Shown here in pieces: positions 18,353 to 26,983 of a stretch of 64,000 bases of DNA (its first letter is position 1; each line of letters opens with the position of its first letter). The notes below the pieces were generated by a model. It made no database searches. It had not been told where the DNA came from and saw only the letters and a list, made by a program, of their open reading frames with translations. Source of the stretch: Candidatus Poribacteria bacterium (lineage in GTDB: Bacteria > Poribacteria > WGA-4E > PCPOR2b); the NCBI GenBank assembly GCA_003635265.1, contig PYIZ01000042.1, positions 23,046 to 87,045 of the forward strand. The letters run 5' to 3'. The position numbers were made by a program, and so were the translations under genes.

Positions 18353-19189
18353 TCAGGGCTGATTCCAACCTTGCCTCGGTTTGAAACCAAGCATCCGCTG
18401 CGCTTTTTCTGTGCTGATGACGCTTGCATTGTCCTTAAGTTCTCCACGAATCTCGACGCGATCCCCAAAATTTTGCTTAATCAACTCAGTTGTCGGTTCA
18501 CGGAATCGAGTGGTCGGTTGAGCGAGCAAAAACGGTTCGTGCCCCTTCAGGTTTGCCTCAAGCGCTAGCACATGGGCATCCGCTACGTCGCGGGGATCGG
18601 CATACGCCCACATCACTAGGGTGGTCGGACTGTCAGGTGTGGGCGCGGGCAAGGGAAACTCAGCCTGTCGCTCCGGCGGAACGACATTCGTAAAGCGGAG
18701 ACTTGCTACAGAGGTTGTCGAACTTCGGGCGACCATTTCGCCGATACACTCGCCGATTCGCTTCGACAAGCCATAAGGTTCAAATGGCATCATCGGGTGT
18801 TCCTCGTCGAGGGGAAGGTACAGCGGCACAAAAGCGCGTGGATCGTGCGCCCAACCCATGGCAAAGGCGCTGGAGGAGAACACCACCCGCCGGAGTTTCT
18901 TCTCTGCGGCTGCCCAGAGGACATTGAATGTGCTCTGGACATTGTTCTCAGAGACCTCATGTGGAGCATCAATCCGAGGTCCCGGAATCGCCCCCATGTG
19001 AATAACCGCCTCTGCATCAGTCAACAGTTCTGTTGCCCTCTCAGCGTTGCAGAGATCCGCTTGAATAAATGGTGATGGCGACTCACGATACGGCACACGG
19101 TCTGTCCCTAATACATCATAGCCCTTTTCGATAAGGCGTTGGACGACGCGTCTGCCAAGCCGCCCCGCAGCACCTGTGACTACAATCAT
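18353..19189 (-). CDS. NAD-dependent epimerase/dehydratase (extended SDR)
   Basis: A 278-residue extended short-chain dehydrogenase. It has the Rossmann motif GAAGRLG at residues 6-12, the acidic NAD-selecting region GTDRVPY, the active-site segment FSSSAFAMG and the Y-x-x-x-K pair in PYGLSKRIGE. The ATG at 19189 has GAGGAG upstream; the longer in-frame extension to 19300 has no support. Sugar-nucleotide epimerase or dehydratase activity is likely for the family, but the substrate is unknown. It precedes a PhyH gene on the same strand by 82 bp. Confidence 0.85.
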   Translation of the reverse strand: MIVVTGAAGRLGRRVVQRLIEKGYDVLGTDRVPYRESPSPFIQADLCNAERATELLTDAEAVIHMGAIPGPRIDAPHEVSENNVQSTFNVLWAAAEKKLRRVVFSSSAFAMGWAHDPRAFVPLYLPLDEEHPMMPFEPYGLSKRIGECIGEMVARSSTTSVASLRFTNVVPPERQAEFPLPAPTPDSPTTLVMWAYADPRDVADAHVLALEANLKGHEPFLLAQPTTRFREPTTELIKQNFGDRVEIRGELKDNASVISTEKAQRMLGFKPRQGWNQP

Positions 19190-19365
19190 TATCTCTACTC
19201 CTCTCAATTGAGGACGTGAAATACTCGCACTGAAATATAGATCCCTCACTCGGAACCGTTCAGGTGGGTAGATTGTAGCAAACGCAGGATCTTTGATCAA
19301 TCAAAAATAGGATATTGATAGAGAGATGCAAATACATAAGTAAGCGTAACGATGGTATTAGGGTC

Positions 19366-19394
19366 TTGAAATTTCGAGATTTTCCTTCTATCCT
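19366..19394 (+). promoter_or_regulatory. Candidate promoter of the tct operon
   Basis: TTGAAA at 19366-19371 and TATCCT at 19389-19394 with a 17-base spacer; a TATATA overlaps at 19394-19399. It lies 58 bases before the tctC start. Confidence 0.5.
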
Positions 19395-19451
19395 ATATAA
19401 GGAGTTGTACAGTTAAGAGAATACGGTGGAAGACTTATCCCGGGAGATAAT

Positions 19452-20438
19452 ATGAAAAATTCAGCGAATGAAGTATTTCTCATTCTCAGTGTCCTTGTGT
19501 TTGTTTGGGGTATTTTTGCTGAAGGGGTTGATGCTGACACGGAGATAGACAAAATACATTTCCTCATCCCCGCGGGTGCTGGGGGCGGCTGGGACGGAAC
19601 CGCTCGCGGTGTCGGTGAAGCCTTAACGAAATCGAAACTTATCAAACGTGCATCATATCAGAATATGTCCGGTGGTAGCGGCGGAAAGGGAATTGCGCAT
19701 CTTATCAAGACAGCGAGACGCCAACAGGGGACATTGCTGGTTAATTCGACCCCGATCCTGATCCGTTCTTTGCAAAAGGTGTTTCCGCATACTTTTCGGG
19801 ATTTGACACCTGTTGCTGCTGTGATCGCAGACTACGGCGTGTTTGCCACCCGTCCCGACTCGGAGTTCCAGCGTTGGGAGGATGTTGTTGCGGCTTTTCG
19901 TGCGAATCCGCGCCAACTTAGAGTTGGCGGTGGATCGGGGCGACGCAGCATGGATGGTCTTGTTGCCGCACTGGCGTTTAAGGCAGCGGGTGGGGATCCC
20001 AAAGCAGTGCGATACATCCCCTACGATGGTGGTGGTAAGGCACTTGCCGGGTTGCTTTCCGGAGAAACGGAGGTTTTATCGACCGGATTGGGTGAGGCGT
20101 TGGAGCAACACAAGGCGGGACAGGTGCGCATCCTCGCTATTACTGCGGAGAAACGCTCTGCTTCCATTCCCAACGTTCCAACTTTGAAAGAGTTGGGATA
20201 TGATGCCACTTTTGTCAATTGGCGTGGCTTCTTCGGTCCGCCGGGGTTGTCTGAAATACAGGTCTCTGCCTACGCCGATCTGCTTAAAAGGATGTATGAA
20301 ACACCGGCTTGGGAAAAGGTGCGAGCGCGTAACGGTTGGGAGAACCTCTTCAAACCGGGGAAGGAATTCTCCACTTTTTTGGAAGGTCAGGAAAAGGTGA
20401 TCGGTGAACTGATGGGCGAGCTTGGTTTTCTCAAATAG
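19452..20438 (+). CDS. tctC: Tripartite tricarboxylate transporter substrate-binding protein (TctC/Bug family)
   Basis: A 328-residue periplasmic binding protein. An N-terminal signal peptide (about 1-28, VFLILSVLVFVWGIFAEG) leads into the TctC fold. Signatures include FLIPAGAGGGWDGTARGVGE at the ligand site, GGSGGKGIAHL, the YIPYDGGGKALAGLLSGE region and TLKELGYDATFVNWRGFFGP. The ATG has GGGAGA upstream. It opens an operon with tctB and tctA. The system imports dicarboxylates or tricarboxylates using an ion gradient. The exact ligand cannot be read from sequence. Confidence 0.92.
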   Translation: MKNSANEVFLILSVLVFVWGIFAEGVDADTEIDKIHFLIPAGAGGGWDGTARGVGEALTKSKLIKRASYQNMSGGSGGKGIAHLIKTARRQQGTLLVNSTPILIRSLQKVFPHTFRDLTPVAAVIADYGVFATRPDSEFQRWEDVVAAFRANPRQLRVGGGSGRRSMDGLVAALAFKAAGGDPKAVRYIPYDGGGKALAGLLSGETEVLSTGLGEALEQHKAGQVRILAITAEKRSASIPNVPTLKELGYDATFVNWRGFFGPPGLSEIQVSAYADLLKRMYETPAWEKVRARNGWENLFKPGKEFSTFLEGQEKVIGELMGELGFLK

Positions 20439-20512
20439 TACCGTTTGCCCAATTCCGATCGTAACGGTAGGTATTATGTGGAAAGGTATGGGACGCTCAG
20501 AGCGGGGGATCG

Positions 20513-20995
20513 ATGACGAAAGATAAAGTGGGCGCACTTGTTATCCTCATTCTTTCAATAGTTTACGGCGCAATGGCGCTCAATATTCCAGAGGCACCGG
20601 GAATCGAAGACTCTGGCGTAACTCCTTCCAGTCTACCAATGGCATTAAGTGCAACAGGAATTATTGCCGCCCTACTGATCTTGATTCTTCCCGCCGACCG
20701 GCCTGATAGTGGGGAGGAGACTTCTTTAGCGGCTGCCTTCAAAGGACTAGACTGGAGATGTGCAGCGTTCCTCTTTCTATTGATGGCGGGTTATGGATTG
20801 ATCCTCAAACCCTTGGGATTCCTGATCTCGACTATGCTTTTTCTATGCGGTGGATTTTGGACGATGGGAGAACGGCGAATCAAGCTGATGCTGTCAGTTT
20901 CAATCGGTGTGACCGTCGGTTTCTGGCTCATCTTGACACAACTGCTGGGAATTTACCTTGAGCCCGGTGTGTTGCACTTCTTGGGAGCAAATTAG
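20513..20995 (+). CDS. tctB: Tripartite tricarboxylate transporter small membrane subunit TctB
   Basis: A 160-residue integral membrane protein with four predicted helices (about 7-24, 46-62, 84-108, 119-147), the size and topology of TctB. The sequence GYGLILKPLGFLISTMLFL is characteristic of the family. The ATG at 20513 has GGGGGAT nine bases upstream. It lies between tctC and tctA with 29 bp to tctA. Confidence 0.9.
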   Translation: MTKDKVGALVILILSIVYGAMALNIPEAPGIEDSGVTPSSLPMALSATGIIAALLILILPADRPDSGEETSLAAAFKGLDWRCAAFLFLLMAGYGLILKPLGFLISTMLFLCGGFWTMGERRIKLMLSVSIGVTVGFWLILTQLLGIYLEPGVLHFLGAN

Positions 20996-21024
20996 TTCGT
21001 GACTAACAACTTGGAGTTAAGCCA

Positions 21025-22539
21025 ATGGTATTAGAAGGGATAATGACGGGACTCTCGACCGCATTTACCTTCACCAATATTCTGATGGTGTCTCTGGGCG
21101 TTTTTGCCGGCACATTTATCGGTGTGTTGCCCGGATTGGGTCCAATCTCCACGATCGCTCTGATGATTCCAATAACCTACGGTTTTGAGCCATCATCGGG
21201 ATTGATTCTCATGGCGGGTGTCTATTACGGGGCTGTTTTTGGTGGATCAACTTCTTCAATCCTGCTGAACACACCGGGCGAGGCTTCGACCGTTGCCACC
21301 TCCTTCGATGGCTATCCCCTCGCACAGGCGGGGAAGGCGGGGAAGGCACTCGCCACCGCCGCATATTCATCATTTTCCGGGGGAACAATCGGTGCAATGT
21401 TTCTGCTGCTCGCAGCACCGACACTCGCCGTCGTCTCGTTGAGCTTCCAATCTGCTGATTACTTTGCACTGATGGTCATGGGACTCACAGCTGTCTCCGC
21501 TTTTGCGGGGAAAGGTCAATTCCTGAAGGCTATCCTGATGACAATCTTGGGTGTGATGTTGTCCACCGTCGGCACAGATGATTCGACAGGAATTCAGCGT
21601 TTCACATTGGGGCAGCTTGACCTAATCGACGGCATCAGTTTTCTACTGCTCGCTATGGCGACCTTTGCGCTTTCTGAAGCCCTCATTTCAGCGTTAAAGC
21701 CGGGGGAGACATCTAACGTCGCCCAAACCGCCGTGACGGAAAAATTCGGCAGCCTTAAGGTTTCAAAACAGGAATTCAAGGAAATCGCACCGAGCATTGG
21801 CAGATCATCAGTATTGGGTTTCTTTATCGGTGTGCTGCCCGGTGCCGGTGCGACAATTGCCTCATTTCTAGCTTACGGGATGGAACAAGCACTCGCAAAG
21901 GGACGGGCAAAACTTCAATTTGGAAAGGGAAGCTTAAAGGGACTCGCAGCACCAGAAACTGCGAACAATGCCGCTTCGACAGGGTCGTTTGTGCCGTTGC
22001 TCACTTTGGGGATTCCCGGATCCGGGACAACTGCTGTGATGCTAGGTGCACTGATTTCTTACGGGGTGCAACCGGGACCCCGCCTGTTTGCGGAACGGCC
22101 CGACGTGTTCTGGTCAGTGATTGTATCGATGTATCTGGGAAACATTGTTTTGTTGATTCTGAACCTGCCCCTGATCCCTTATATCGCTCGGCTACTCGCT
22201 GTGCCGAAACCGTTTCTCGTTCCGTTTGTGCTTTTCTTTTCGCTCATCGGTGTTTACTTGGTCTCTTTCAATAACTTTGATATCTATCTGATGGTGGGAT
22301 TTGCCGCCTGCGCCCTCTGCTTTCGACTCCTCGATTTTCCGATGGCGCCGATGCTGCTTGGATTTGTATTGGGTGGACTACTTGAAGAAAATCTGAGACG
22401 TGCACTGCTCATCAACGATGGCAATCTTTCTTTTCTATGGACTCGCCCCATCACGCTGGTCATTCTTATTATCACAGCGGTTGTGCTATTCTTGCCGTTG
22501 TACCGATCCTTAGTGGAAAGATTCAGAGAGCGTTCCTAG
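21025..22539 (+). CDS. tctA: Tripartite tricarboxylate transporter large membrane subunit TctA
   Basis: A 504-residue, roughly 11- to 12-helix permease of the TctA family. Signatures: FIGVLPGLGPISTIALMIP, YYGAVFGGSTSSILLNTPGE and the second-half repeat GVLPGAGATIASFLAYGMEQ, with LTLGIPGSGTTAVMLGALIS. The two halves resemble each other, as usual for the family. GGAG precedes the ATG. It completes the tctCBA transporter. Confidence 0.94.
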   Translation: MVLEGIMTGLSTAFTFTNILMVSLGVFAGTFIGVLPGLGPISTIALMIPITYGFEPSSGLILMAGVYYGAVFGGSTSSILLNTPGEASTVATSFDGYPLAQAGKAGKALATAAYSSFSGGTIGAMFLLLAAPTLAVVSLSFQSADYFALMVMGLTAVSAFAGKGQFLKAILMTILGVMLSTVGTDDSTGIQRFTLGQLDLIDGISFLLLAMATFALSEALISALKPGETSNVAQTAVTEKFGSLKVSKQEFKEIAPSIGRSSVLGFFIGVLPGAGATIASFLAYGMEQALAKGRAKLQFGKGSLKGLAAPETANNAASTGSFVPLLTLGIPGSGTTAVMLGALISYGVQPGPRLFAERPDVFWSVIVSMYLGNIVLLILNLPLIPYIARLLAVPKPFLVPFVLFFSLIGVYLVSFNNFDIYLMVGFAACALCFRLLDFPMAPMLLGFVLGGLLEENLRRALLINDGNLSFLWTRPITLVILIITAVVLFLPLYRSLVERFRERS

Positions 22540-22609
22540 CTGATGACAAAATGATGGGCGATCTCTGATGGATCTCCTCCTGCCTTTTTTGTTCGATCGA
22601 TTTTTCGGG

Positions 22610-22638
22610 TTGATGTTTGCTTACCGATTTGCTATTCT
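22610..22638 (+). promoter_or_regulatory. Candidate promoter of the sigma-54-like gene
   Basis: TTGATG at 22610-22615 and TATTCT at 22633-22638 with 17 bases between. The predicted start near 22645 gives a short leader before the ATG at 22682. Confidence 0.5.
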
Positions 22639-22681
22639 ATAAATAGCCGTACATAGACTAGCATTTCGCGAGGAAGTGCGT

Positions 22682-24016
22682 ATGCGTATTATCGGACCCC
22701 AACCACAAATCTCCGTTGCTCCCACTGTAAGGTCTGTGCGTCCTCCTGACGCGTATCTCGATCTGTTGACACAAAATGAGCAGCAGTTTCAGGAATATGT
22801 ACGGCAGGTCGAATCGCAGCAAGTCTTTCAGCGTTTGATTGATGAAGGACACGTCCGAAAAACTAACTTTCAAGGACGGATTCCACGTCATCTGTATGAG
22901 GAGTTCCAAGACCGTCAGTTTGTGGATTTTATGCAGGAGTTCGAGATTGAGGAACGTGGTGATTGGCAGCGCGATTTTTTTCGAGAGGATGCACGGCGGC
23001 ACATCGTGGAATTGGCGGTTAAGTATCGGGTTCCGCGTGGACGGCTCCTTCATGCGCTCGAATACTGTCGTCACCTCAAACGGACTTGGGCGGGATATGA
23101 AGATAATCCGGGATTTCATCTGCGCCTCGACGATCCAGAGTTCCAAGAACCTCCAACAGCGCAAATGCCACTTGAATCGACAGAGCCGTATGAAGAACTT
23201 GCCAAGCTGACGGAGGCGTACGACATCACGCAGTCGGAGTTCGTCGAATATTTCATGGATGCGGGTGCTGAGTCAGAAGATATCGCTGAGGAGTTGGGGA
23301 TTCCACTAAGCGCAGTTCGTGAGATTCGCGACCTTGTGGATCGAGTCCAGATTGCGAGCTCAGCGCAGGTTACAGTTGTCAATACACCCACGTCGTCGAG
23401 TCAACCTGCCCAGACAGTGGCAACGGTGCAACAACTCAACAATCCGCCCCGCGCAGAAATTCACGTTTCATCGGAAATCGAGTATAATTCTCGTTACCGG
23501 ATCCAAGTCCCTAACGATCAGGAAACCGACAAAGAAACAGCGCAGCTACTCGACCAGCTCCGGCTCATCAATCAGCGCAAAAGCCTTACCTTCCGTATCG
23601 TTATGTTCATCTACGAATACCAATACCGTTACTTCGTCAGCGGGGATGAACTGCATCTCAAGCCTTTGAGCCAAGCCCAACTCTCTAGGGAATCCGGCGA
23701 ACACGAGTCCACTGTCAGCCGCATTCTACAGGACAAACGTATTGACACACCCACAGGTGTTCTATCTCTTAAGTTCTTTTGTCAAAGTAAAGGGGAGGTT
23801 GTTCGGCGCTTAATTGCCGTGCGAGAACACCAAGAATTGGCATCAGGTAAGCGTAAAAAGCCTTACAGCGATGCTGAACTTGCGGACATCCTTGAACGGG
23901 AATACGATACAAAAATCGCCCGCCGAACCGTCACCTATTATCGCAATAAGTTTCAGGAAACCCCGAAATTCTATACGCGCCGAAAAGGGATTAGCCAAAG
24001 TGATGGAAGTGAGTAG
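22682..24016 (+). CDS. Divergent RNA polymerase sigma-54 (RpoN)-like protein
   Basis: A 444-residue protein whose C-terminal third is recognisable as the sigma-54 DNA-binding domain. A segment from about 341 (ESTVSRILQDKRIDTPTGV, LSLKFFCQSKGE) matches the RpoN HTH region. An RpoN-box-like sequence IARRTVTYYRNKFQ lies at about 412-425 (canonical ARRTVAKYREM). The N-terminus lacks the usual Gln-rich activator-binding region I, and the core-binding part is hard to align. The ATG at 22682 has GAGGAA upstream. It may be a specialised sigma-54 or a derived repressor using the -24 element. No enhancer-binding activator is seen nearby. Confidence 0.75.
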   Translation: MRIIGPQPQISVAPTVRSVRPPDAYLDLLTQNEQQFQEYVRQVESQQVFQRLIDEGHVRKTNFQGRIPRHLYEEFQDRQFVDFMQEFEIEERGDWQRDFFREDARRHIVELAVKYRVPRGRLLHALEYCRHLKRTWAGYEDNPGFHLRLDDPEFQEPPTAQMPLESTEPYEELAKLTEAYDITQSEFVEYFMDAGAESEDIAEELGIPLSAVREIRDLVDRVQIASSAQVTVVNTPTSSSQPAQTVATVQQLNNPPRAEIHVSSEIEYNSRYRIQVPNDQETDKETAQLLDQLRLINQRKSLTFRIVMFIYEYQYRYFVSGDELHLKPLSQAQLSRESGEHESTVSRILQDKRIDTPTGVLSLKFFCQSKGEVVRRLIAVREHQELASGKRKKPYSDAELADILEREYDTKIARRTVTYYRNKFQETPKFYTRRKGISQSDGSE

Positions 24017-24050
24017 AACAGCTTTCAGTGTGGAGTTTCATCTTTGAAAG

Positions 24051-24329
24051 TTAAAGTGCCTCCCCTTGACCGACACAACCACGCAACTGTCCCCTCTTAT
24101 GCAAAGTTACGAACGCGCCCAATTTTTGTAGTAGCTCTGCATCTAAACCTTGCAGCTTTGAAGGTATCCTGTCCTCAAGGTAATATATTATTGCGTCTCT
24201 TGCGATCTGTAGCAGGGTGCCTTGTGACTCAATTTTCATCTGGCTCGCCTCTTCTTTTTTACGCAGAACATCGCGTTTCATCTCTCCGTTTTTCGGGGTC
24301 TTGTCCATTTCTTCATTGACACTCACCAT
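24051..24329 (-). pseudogene. Truncated AMMECR1 (AmmeMemoRadiSam protein A) remnant
   Basis: On the minus strand an open stretch encodes LLQIARDAIIYYLEDRIP followed by GAFVTLHKRGQLRGCVGQ. This is the N-terminal quarter of the AMMECR1 domain (GxFVTL and LRGCxG are its hallmarks). It then ends in GEAL and a stop at 24051, about 35 bases from the end of the sigma-54-like gene. Full-length proteins have roughly 180 residues. The first third also overlaps the promoter of the opposite gene. Most likely a broken relic; the start is uncertain. Confidence 0.6.
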
Positions 24330-24344
24330 ATCGTGTGCTACACT
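24316..24344 (+). promoter_or_regulatory. Strong promoter of the LON-N gene
   Basis: TTGACA at 24316-24321 and TACACT at 24339-24344, 17-base spacer. The start would be near 24351, 51 bases before the ATG at 24402. Confidence 0.6.
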
Positions 24345-24401
24345 TGAAATCAACAGAAACATGCAACTGTTATGTCTATCAATCAGATCGGGGGTTATCG
24401 C

Positions 24402-25109
24402 ATGGAAACCGACTTGATCCAAGAACTTGCCGAGGATGAAATGCCCCTCTTCCCACTAGAAGTTGTCCTGTTTCCGGGAGGAGTATTGCCACTTCATATT
24501 TTTGAGCAAAGGTATCGATTGATGATCCAATATTGCCTGGATAATGATCGGCTGTTCGGCATCGTCCTCATCAAGAAGGGTAGAGAAGTGGGAGAACATG
24601 CCGAGCCCTATCTCGTTGGGACCGCCGTCAAGATCATAGAGGTTGACCGACTTGAAGATGGTCGAATGAACCTAATAACATTGGGACAGCACCGCTTCAA
24701 AATTACGAAAATTCGGCGAGATCTGCCTTATCTAGTGGGTCAAGTCAAAGTGTTCGAGGCGGATGATACAGAGTCAGCCGAAGACTCTGAGATGCATGGT
24801 GTCCGAGCTATCCAGCTATACCGCACCTACGAATCGTTGTTAGCAGAGTTGATTCCTCAGTGGAAGGTTATAGAGGAAATTCCGACTGTACCCGATCATT
24901 TATCCTACCAGATTGCGACACGGCTCCAGATCCCTTTGACAGACAAACAACAGTTGATAGAGACGATGTCGATACATCAGCTTTTGAGCCGGGAAATAGA
25001 ACTGCTTGAGCGAGAAAATCGAAGATTAAAAATAAGCCTGCTCGCTCGAAGAAGTTTTGAAAAGCACGACACTAACATATCACCTTGGAAAAACGCCTCT
25101 CTGAATTAA
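24402..25109 (+). CDS. LON peptidase N-terminal substrate-binding domain protein
   Basis: A 235-residue protein of the PF02190 type (LON-N without ATPase or protease domains). Signatures: MPLFPLEVVLFPGGVLPLHI at about 14-33, FEQRYRLMIQ, and ITLGQHRFKI. The C-terminal helical part ends in a basic coiled-coil-like segment. The ATG at 24402 follows GGGGG by seven bases; the in-frame ATG at 24372 has none. Stand-alone LON-N proteins are thought to bind proteins; no enzymatic function is known. It begins a run of four same-strand genes. Confidence 0.88.
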   Translation: METDLIQELAEDEMPLFPLEVVLFPGGVLPLHIFEQRYRLMIQYCLDNDRLFGIVLIKKGREVGEHAEPYLVGTAVKIIEVDRLEDGRMNLITLGQHRFKITKIRRDLPYLVGQVKVFEADDTESAEDSEMHGVRAIQLYRTYESLLAELIPQWKVIEEIPTVPDHLSYQIATRLQIPLTDKQQLIETMSIHQLLSREIELLERENRRLKISLLARRSFEKHDTNISPWKNASLN

Positions 25110-25152
25110 ATGGCGATGCTTTCTATCGCCGCTCTCGGAATCGAGGACAACG

Positions 25153-25791
25153 ATGCAACGCCCATTCGCTTCAGATCGCTCTCCTCAAACATCAGGTTCT
25201 CTAATTGTGGTGCGAAATTTTTTCTATGTCAGCAACCTATTGTCCATAATACGGCTTGGGCTGACCCCATTCCTTTTCCGTAGCATCATTCGTGAATCCC
25301 ACTTAGCGGCTTTGATAATAGGGGGGTTAGCAATCCTGACCGATATGCTTGATGGTTACTTCGCACGCCGTCTGAATCAGCGCACCAATCTGGGTAAGAT
25401 TCTGGATCCAATTGCTGATAAGGCGATAATTAGCGCGGTGATTATCGCCCTGATTTTATCTAATTCAAGTTTTCCGCGCTGGGCTTTTGTCGTCGTGATT
25501 ATTCGCGATGTTTTGATTGTGGTTGCTAATATTTTTCTGTTCCACCGGACGCAGATCATTGGTAAATCTGACGTGTGGGGCAAATGTACAACCTTTTTCC
25601 TTGCAACCGCCTTGGTCCTCTACGTCTTGACGGATAATATCCTAGCGGACAGTGGATTAATCCCTTCGTTTGCTCCTTCTTGCGTGTTGTACATCGGTTT
25701 GGCATTTGCGTTAATTTCGGTCGCGAACTACAGTTGGCAGTTATTGCGTTTGCTACAACAGAACAGGGCACAGCCCAAAAAAGCACTGTAA
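25153..25791 (+). CDS. CDP-alcohol phosphatidyltransferase (PgsA-like)
   Basis: A 212-residue membrane enzyme with the full CDP-alcohol phosphotransferase motif: D64, D67-G68, A71-R72, G81, D85 and D89. About six helices are predicted. Such enzymes join CDP-diacylglycerol to an alcohol such as glycerol 3-phosphate; length and the SNLLSIIRLGLTPF start fit phosphatidylglycerophosphate synthase (PgsA). Start supported by GAGGACA upstream. It follows the LON-N gene by 43 bp and precedes the coiled-coil gene by 23 bp, suggesting cotranscription. Confidence 0.88.
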   Translation: MQRPFASDRSPQTSGSLIVVRNFFYVSNLLSIIRLGLTPFLFRSIIRESHLAALIIGGLAILTDMLDGYFARRLNQRTNLGKILDPIADKAIISAVIIALILSNSSFPRWAFVVVIIRDVLIVVANIFLFHRTQIIGKSDVWGKCTTFFLATALVLYVLTDNILADSGLIPSFAPSCVLYIGLAFALISVANYSWQLLRLLQQNRAQPKKAL

Positions 25792-25814
25792 CAATCAGGT
25801 CGAAGAAATAAAAT

Positions 25815-26309
25815 ATGGCAGTTCCGCTCACTGTATCCGAAATTGCGAATATGATTGGCGTCGAAGAGACTATCATTCGACAGACCCTTGAACGCCGTGA
25901 CGGAGATCTCACCCCCTATCTGCATGAACCCGATCCCTCGGGGGAAGATGCAGATGCCAACGTTTCACCTTCCCAACCTCAAACGCCGCTTTTAAGGCGT
26001 GAAGGGTTGCCATTGCTCATCACCAAATTGGCGTTTAATATCCCAACCTCAGACATTATTGAAAACCTCGCTAGTCAGGTGCTGCACCTCATGCTTGTTC
26101 AAGAGGAGAATGCGGATCTGACTAGCAAACATCAAGAGCTACAAGAACAAAATGAGCAGTTGCAGCACCATACCAAAGAATTACAACAAAGGGTTGATTC
26201 CTTAGAGAGTGAGCTAGCGGAGCAGATCCAGCTGCGGGAGAAAGCCGAAGCCGAGTCTCGCAAAGGATTTTGGAGCATCTTCGGACGAGGGGAGTCCAAA
26301 GATTCCTAA
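25815..26309 (+). CDS. Hypothetical HTH-like/coiled-coil protein
   Basis: A 164-residue protein that I do not recognise. The first 30 residues (VSEIANMIGVEETIIRQTLE) resemble a helix-turn-helix. An acidic, Pro/Ser-rich linker follows, then a helical region. A strongly predicted coiled coil from about 95 to 150 has heptads rich in Glu, Gln and Leu. The C-terminus FWSIFGRGES is short and amphipathic. A DNA-binding or membrane-tethering adaptor is possible. It sits directly between the phosphatidyltransferase and a small membrane protein. Confidence 0.7.
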   Translation: MAVPLTVSEIANMIGVEETIIRQTLERRDGDLTPYLHEPDPSGEDADANVSPSQPQTPLLRREGLPLLITKLAFNIPTSDIIENLASQVLHLMLVQEENADLTSKHQELQEQNEQLQHHTKELQQRVDSLESELAEQIQLREKAEAESRKGFWSIFGRGESKDS

Positions 26310-26353
26310 GAAGTCTTCTGGCAGGCTATACGCGTTTTTGGAGGGGTCAGCCA

Positions 26354-26947
26354 ATGACAAAGCAACGTCGTAACCAGCTAATCGCTATTAGTGCGCTTAT
26401 TGTCGGTTTGGCGTTTCTCTATCAACCGTCCTCAGTTTTGCTTCGGGGTGTTGCTTTGCCCCTGCTGATCATTTCCGCTATCTTATCCTCCCTCTCCTTT
26501 TCAAAAAAGCGAGTCATCGAGGTTATCGCCGGTTTAGGACTCATCGCCGGCTTTTCATCTCTTTATTTGCCTATTCCTCCAGTTTTACGAAGTTCCCCTT
26601 TTCACCTGCTTGCTGCGAGCGCAATTGCTTTTGGAATGACAACGAGATTGACCAGGTTCTCTGAAATCGCAGCGGTGGTTGTTATGATAACCGGACTTGC
26701 TGCCCTTTACCAATCTTTTAGTCAACTGCTGCAAAACAGCGGACTTCACCTCATTCTGACGGGCATAATTATCCTCGCGATTGTATCCCCACGAAAATTA
26801 CTAATCGAGCGCGTCTCAATCGGTGGGATTGTGCTTGGATTAGTCTTCCTCTGTCAACCTTTTGCCATCTTGCTTTATCAAACGGGCTTTCAGTTTCTCC
26901 TCGGTGGTTTGGCAGGGTTTATTGTCGTTGCACATAGGTCGGCGTAA
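26354..26947 (+). CDS. Small membrane protein with four internal repeats
   Basis: A 197-residue, very hydrophobic protein built from four similar units of about 48 residues. Each has a GLxxLYQP-type turn (GLAFLYQPSSVLL, GFSSLYLPIPPVL, GLAALYQSFSQLL, GLVFLCQPFAILL) followed by a hydrophobic helix and a short basic loop. About eight membrane segments are likely. No known family recognised. The ATG at 26354 has GGAGGGG upstream; an in-frame start at 26270 inside the previous gene is rejected. Last of the four-gene run. Confidence 0.75.
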   Translation: MTKQRRNQLIAISALIVGLAFLYQPSSVLLRGVALPLLIISAILSSLSFSKKRVIEVIAGLGLIAGFSSLYLPIPPVLRSSPFHLLAASAIAFGMTTRLTRFSEIAAVVVMITGLAALYQSFSQLLQNSGLHLILTGIIILAIVSPRKLLIERVSIGGIVLGLVFLCQPFAILLYQTGFQFLLGGLAGFIVVAHRSA

Positions 26948-26983
26948 TGTGTGAAAGAGTTTACTTGCGCAGATTATGCTTCC

